Assembly (NCBI GenBank): GCA_904501895.1
Contig: CAJGCX010000026.1
Location: 1-16,347 of the forward strand
DNA length: 16,347 bases
Direction of reading: 5' to 3'
From: Clostridiaceae bacterium
GTDB taxonomy: Bacteria > Bacillota > Clostridia > Oscillospirales > Acutalibacteraceae
Position 1 is the stretch's first letter. Each line of letters begins with the position of its first letter. The position numbers were made by a program, and so were the translations under genes. Below, one piece after another: positions 14,230 to 16,347 of the stretch. The notes beneath the pieces are model-generated. The model was given only the letters and a program-made list of their open reading frames with translations, was not told the DNA's origin and did not search any database.

Positions 14230-15465
14230 ATGAAGCAAAGGACATTTACAGGAACAAAAATCGCTTGTTATACAGGCTATATAGTACAGGGAATTGTCAA
14301 TAATATTGCTCCCCTTTTATTCGTTATTTTCAGCGATAAATTCAACATAACACTCGATAAGCTTGCACTTTTAATTACAATCAATTTTGCAACACAGCTT
14401 ATTGTTGATACAGTATCAATTAAGTTTGTTGATATTATCGGCTTTAAGCCATTGGCGATTATTTCGCAGGCCATTGCATTTATTGGTCTTTCCTGCCTTG
14501 GAATATTACCTAATATTTTAGATAATGCTTATGTAGGAATTGTAATTGCAATTGTGCTTTCTGCAATCGGTAGTGGCATTACAGAAGTAATTATCAGCCC
14601 TATTGTTGAGTCAATTCCCGGTGAAAAGAAAACTGCAGAAATGAGTCTTTTACATTCATTTTACTGTTGGGGTCAGGTCTTTGTTGTTTTCCTTACAACA
14701 ATAATGATTAAAGTATTTGGTAATGATTTATGGTATATTGCACCTGTTTTATGGGCAATTATCCCACTTGTTAACACAATTAATTTTATATCAGTACCAA
14801 TTGCACCAAACTTAACTGAAGAAGAAAAAACTCCATTCTTCAAAATGCTGTTTTCTAAGCAGTTCATTTTACTTATTGTAATTATGATTTGTTCTGGTGC
14901 TTCTGAAATCGGAATGTCACAATGGTCATCATATTTCGCTGAAGCAGGACTTAAGGTTTCAAAAATGACGGGAGATTTGTTAGGTCCTTGTCTTTTTGCA
15001 ATTCTTATGGGTACAGGAAGAATGATTTTTGGCTTCTTAGGTGAAAAGATTAATCTTAAAACTGCCCTCACTTGTTCAGCAGGGCTTTGTGCATTCTGTT
15101 ACCTTGGTACTTGCTTTATAGATAATCCTGTTATATCACTTTTAATTTGTGCATTTACAGGAATTACAGTAAGCATTATGTGGCCTGCTTCCTTAAGCCT
15201 TGCAGCAAAGCTTTTCCCTAAGGGTGGTGGCTCAATGTACAGCGTTCTCGCTCTTTCAGGTGACACAGGCTGTACTTTAGGTCCTTGGGTTATAAGCTAT
15301 GTTTCAATTCAATTTGCACAAGGTGTTTCATCTGCAGAGTCACTGAAAACAGGACTTGGCTTCGGTGCATTTTTCCCTATACTCATGATAATTGCAATAT
15401 CATTTTTAAGCCTTAAGAAAAACGGTATTGACAATAAGAAACACAGTGATATAATTAAGTCATAA
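14230..15465 (+). CDS. Major facilitator superfamily transporter, probably sugar (fucose-permease-like)
   Basis: Integral membrane permease of 411 residues with about 12 hydrophobic segments in two halves, split by a charged central loop near 198-208 (LTEEEKTPFF). It resembles the FucP/FHS-like branch of MFS carriers, judging by the N-terminal GYIVQGIVNNIAPLLF and mid-protein LLHSFYCWGQ segments. The latter corresponds to the conserved 'hsfyg.G' region of that group. Substrate cannot be assigned from sequence. The start lies one base after the manA stop with AAGGG six bases upstream, so the pair is translationally coupled and a hexose or its derivative is a reasonable guess. The last 13 codons contain a complete promoter for the downstream FMN riboswitch. 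No terminator lies between this gene and the riboswitch. Confidence 0.88.
   Translation: MKQRTFTGTKIACYTGYIVQGIVNNIAPLLFVIFSDKFNITLDKLALLITINFATQLIVDTVSIKFVDIIGFKPLAIISQAIAFIGLSCLGILPNILDNAYVGIVIAIVLSAIGSGITEVIISPIVESIPGEKKTAEMSLLHSFYCWGQVFVVFLTTIMIKVFGNDLWYIAPVLWAIIPLVNTINFISVPIAPNLTEEEKTPFFKMLFSKQFILLIVIMICSGASEIGMSQWSSYFAEAGLKVSKMTGDLLGPCLFAILMGTGRMIFGFLGEKINLKTALTCSAGLCAFCYLGTCFIDNPVISLLICAFTGITVSIMWPASLSLAAKLFPKGGGSMYSVLALSGDTGCTLGPWVISYVSIQFAQGVSSAESLKTGLGFGAFFPILMIIAISFLSLKKNGIDNKKHSDIIKS
15428..15455 (+). promoter_or_regulatory. Consensus promoter for the FMN riboswitch-ribU transcript, inside the MFS gene
   Basis: A perfect -35 TTGACA (15428-15433) and a perfect -10 TATAAT (15450-15455), 16 bases apart, with an extended TG (GTGATATAAT). 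Both lie within the final codons of the MFS gene. The predicted start near 15462 is about 20 bases before the riboswitch stem P1. Confidence 0.8.
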
Positions 15466-15481
15466 AATATATTAAATATTA

Positions 15482-15594
15482 GTTGTCTTCAGGGCGGAGT
15501 GAAATTCTCCACCGGTGGTAAAAGTCCACGAGCATTTGCTGATTAGGTGTAATTCCTAAACCGACGGTATAGTCCGGATGAAAGAAGATGCAAC
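15482..15594 (+). promoter_or_regulatory. FMN riboswitch (RFN element)
   Basis: FMN-binding aptamer that lowers riboflavin gene expression when FMN is plentiful. The conserved core is easily read: TCTTCAGGGC at the 5' side, GTGAAATTC in P2, ACCGGTGGTAAA and GTCCACGAGC in P3, ATTCCTAAACCGAC after P5, GGTATAGTCCGGATGAAAGAAGA at the 3' end. P1 pairs TCTTC (15486-15490) with GAAGA (15584-15588), and may extend as GTTG (15482-15485) with CAAC (15591-15594) past a two-base bulge. P4 is short (AGCATTTGCT). A terminator follows, so control is probably by premature termination. I see no obvious strong antiterminator pairing. Confidence 0.97.
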
Positions 15595-15607
15595 ATTTTG
15601 TTACATT

Positions 15608-15638
15608 TCCCCTGCTGATTGCAGGGGATTTTCTGTTT
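15608..15638 (+). terminator. Intrinsic terminator of the FMN riboswitch expression platform
   Basis: TCCCCTGC (15608-15615) pairs with GCAGGGGA (15621-15628), eight base pairs with a TGATT loop, followed by TTTTCTGTTT. It lies between the aptamer and the ribU ribosome site and should stop transcription when FMN is bound. Confidence 0.85.
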
Positions 15639-15667
15639 GACAGCTAATGAATGAAAGGAAGATTATT

Positions 15668-16258
15668 ATGTCAAACAAACGAAATCAAAAAATCTTTAAA
15701 TTAACTGTTGCAGGTCTTATGACTGCTATTGCAATTGTAATTTATATGGTTTTTCCAGAGCTTAACATTGTTCCAGGTGTAAGTCATTTAAAAGTTGATT
15801 TATCTGACTTCCCTGCTATTCTTACAGGCGTAATTTTAGGACCTGTTCAAGGTGTTTTAATTGAGGTAGTTAAGAATATTATTCACCTTACAAGAACAAC
15901 AACTGTGGGAATCGGTGAAATAATGAACATCATTCTCGGTAGTAGTATGATTTTATCAATGTGGGGATTTATCAACATCTTCAAAAAGGTTTTTAAAGAA
16001 AACAAAATCACATTCAAAACTTATATTCTTGCATCTGCTATTACAATAGTTGTTGCAATTATCGTGGGATGGCTTGCAAATATGATTTTCACACCTATTT
16101 TTTATAAAGTTATGGGATTTCCACTTGTAAGTGAAACATATTGGGCAGGTGTATGGGGCTCAACTACTCTCAATTCAATTAAGGCACTTTTCAATATTGT
16201 TCCATTTTTCCCAATTTATTTAGTATTGGAAAAAGCGATAAAAAAATATACAATATAG
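15668..16258 (+). CDS. ribU: Riboflavin ECF transporter substrate-binding component RibU
   Basis: Membrane S-component that binds riboflavin and works with the shared ECF energising module (EcfA, EcfA', EcfT), not encoded here. The 196 residues have about six hydrophobic helices. RibU-type motifs are visible: SHLKVDLSDFPAIL (39-52), the Gly/Pro loop GVILGPVQG (54-62), VVKNIIH (67-73) and GEIMN (83-87). The FMN riboswitch directly upstream supports the substrate. The ATG at 15668 is chosen because AGGAAG (15656-15661) lies six bases before it; an in-frame ATG seven codons earlier overlaps that ribosome site and lacks one of its own. The stop is followed at once by the promoter of the next unit, without a visible terminator. 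Confidence 0.93.
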   Translation: MSNKRNQKIFKLTVAGLMTAIAIVIYMVFPELNIVPGVSHLKVDLSDFPAILTGVILGPVQGVLIEVVKNIIHLTRTTTVGIGEIMNIILGSSMILSMWGFINIFKKVFKENKITFKTYILASAITIVVAIIVGWLANMIFTPIFYKVMGFPLVSETYWAGVWGSTTLNSIKALFNIVPFFPIYLVLEKAIKKYTI

Positions 16259-16286
16259 TTGACATTACAAGATAATGTGATACAAT
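16259..16286 (+). promoter_or_regulatory. Promoter for the SAM riboswitch transcript
   Basis: A perfect -35 TTGACA (16259-16264) begins on the base after the ribU stop. A -10 TACAAT (16281-16286), preceded by an extended TG (GTGATACAAT), lies 16 bases further. Predicted start about 16293, some ten bases before the S-box aptamer. Confidence 0.75.
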
Positions 16287-16301
16287 ATATAAGAACTGAA
16301 T

Positions 16302-16347
16302 ATTTCCCTTATGCAGAGTGGTGGAGGGTCTGGCCCTATGAAGCCCG
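16302..16347 (+). promoter_or_regulatory. SAM-I (S-box) riboswitch, 5' part, cut by the window edge
   Basis: The sequence CTTATGCAGAGTGGTGGAGG followed by GTCTGGCCCTATGAAGCCCG closely follows the S-box consensus from the P1 strand and kink-turn region (AGAG, GGTGGAGGG) through CTGGCCC and TATGAAGCC. It breaks off just before the expected GGCAACC. S-box aptamers respond to S-adenosylmethionine and usually precede methionine/cysteine synthesis or transport genes. The controlled gene lies beyond the window. Confidence 0.9.

Noticed and set aside
14673..15071. Minus-strand open frame inside the MFS gene
   Set aside because: Shadow of a membrane protein gene in the opposite frame; no promoter or ribosome site.
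15647..15667. Earlier in-frame ATG for ribU at 15647
   Set aside because: Overlaps the good AGGAAG ribosome site that serves the ATG at 15668 and has no upstream site of its own.

Overview
The window is AT-rich bacterial DNA from a low-GC Firmicute, most likely an anaerobic gut Clostridia member of the Ruminococcus/Eubacterium type. This is inferred from strong AGGAGG-type ribosome sites, many GTG/TTG starts, an FMN riboswitch ahead of a RibU-type ECF protein, an S-box (SAM-I) riboswitch, a CdaA/CdaR pair, and a Cys-type sulfatase. Genes are tightly packed and no gene-free stretch exceeds about 220 bases. No phage, transposase, CRISPR array, tRNA or rRNA is visible.

Positions 7-7519 (minus strand) read as one seven-gene transcription unit: cdaA, cdaR, an unrecognised lipoprotein, an OmpR-type response regulator, its histidine kinase, a DUF1385 membrane protein and prmC. 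Spacings run from a 14-base overlap to 21 bases. A good promoter lies just before cdaA, its -35 box next to the stop of the upstream gene. The unit joins c-di-AMP synthesis, envelope sensing and release-factor methylation. glmM, the usual partner of cdaA-cdaR, is not here.

Positions 7634-9000 (minus) hold a two-gene unit, a DUF3343 Se/S-carrier-like protein and a class V cysteine desulfurase/selenocysteine lyase family enzyme, overlapping by ATGA. Positions 9031-11621 (minus) hold an aminotransferase-ispD-ispF operon with a clear promoter and a 10-bp intrinsic terminator; ispD and ispF supply two steps of the MEP isoprenoid pathway.

Positions 11645-13251 hold a lone sulfatase gene (minus) lying between two intergenic spacers. 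Each spacer carries a palindromic element, and one also has a perfect 12-bp inverted repeat. Divergent from it, on the plus strand, are manA (mannose-6-phosphate isomerase) and a translationally coupled MFS transporter. Together they could form a small carbohydrate-use module.

Positions 15428-16347 (plus) hold a consensus promoter buried in the end of the MFS gene, an FMN riboswitch with an intrinsic terminator, and ribU for riboflavin uptake. Right after the ribU stop comes a second promoter of the same design, driving a SAM-I riboswitch cut off by the window edge. The gene it controls is outside the window.

Nothing here amounts to a clearly new system. The least explained parts are the lipoprotein within the c-di-AMP/two-component operon, the possible operator palindromes at the cdaA and aminotransferase promoters, and the repeats flanking the sulfatase.
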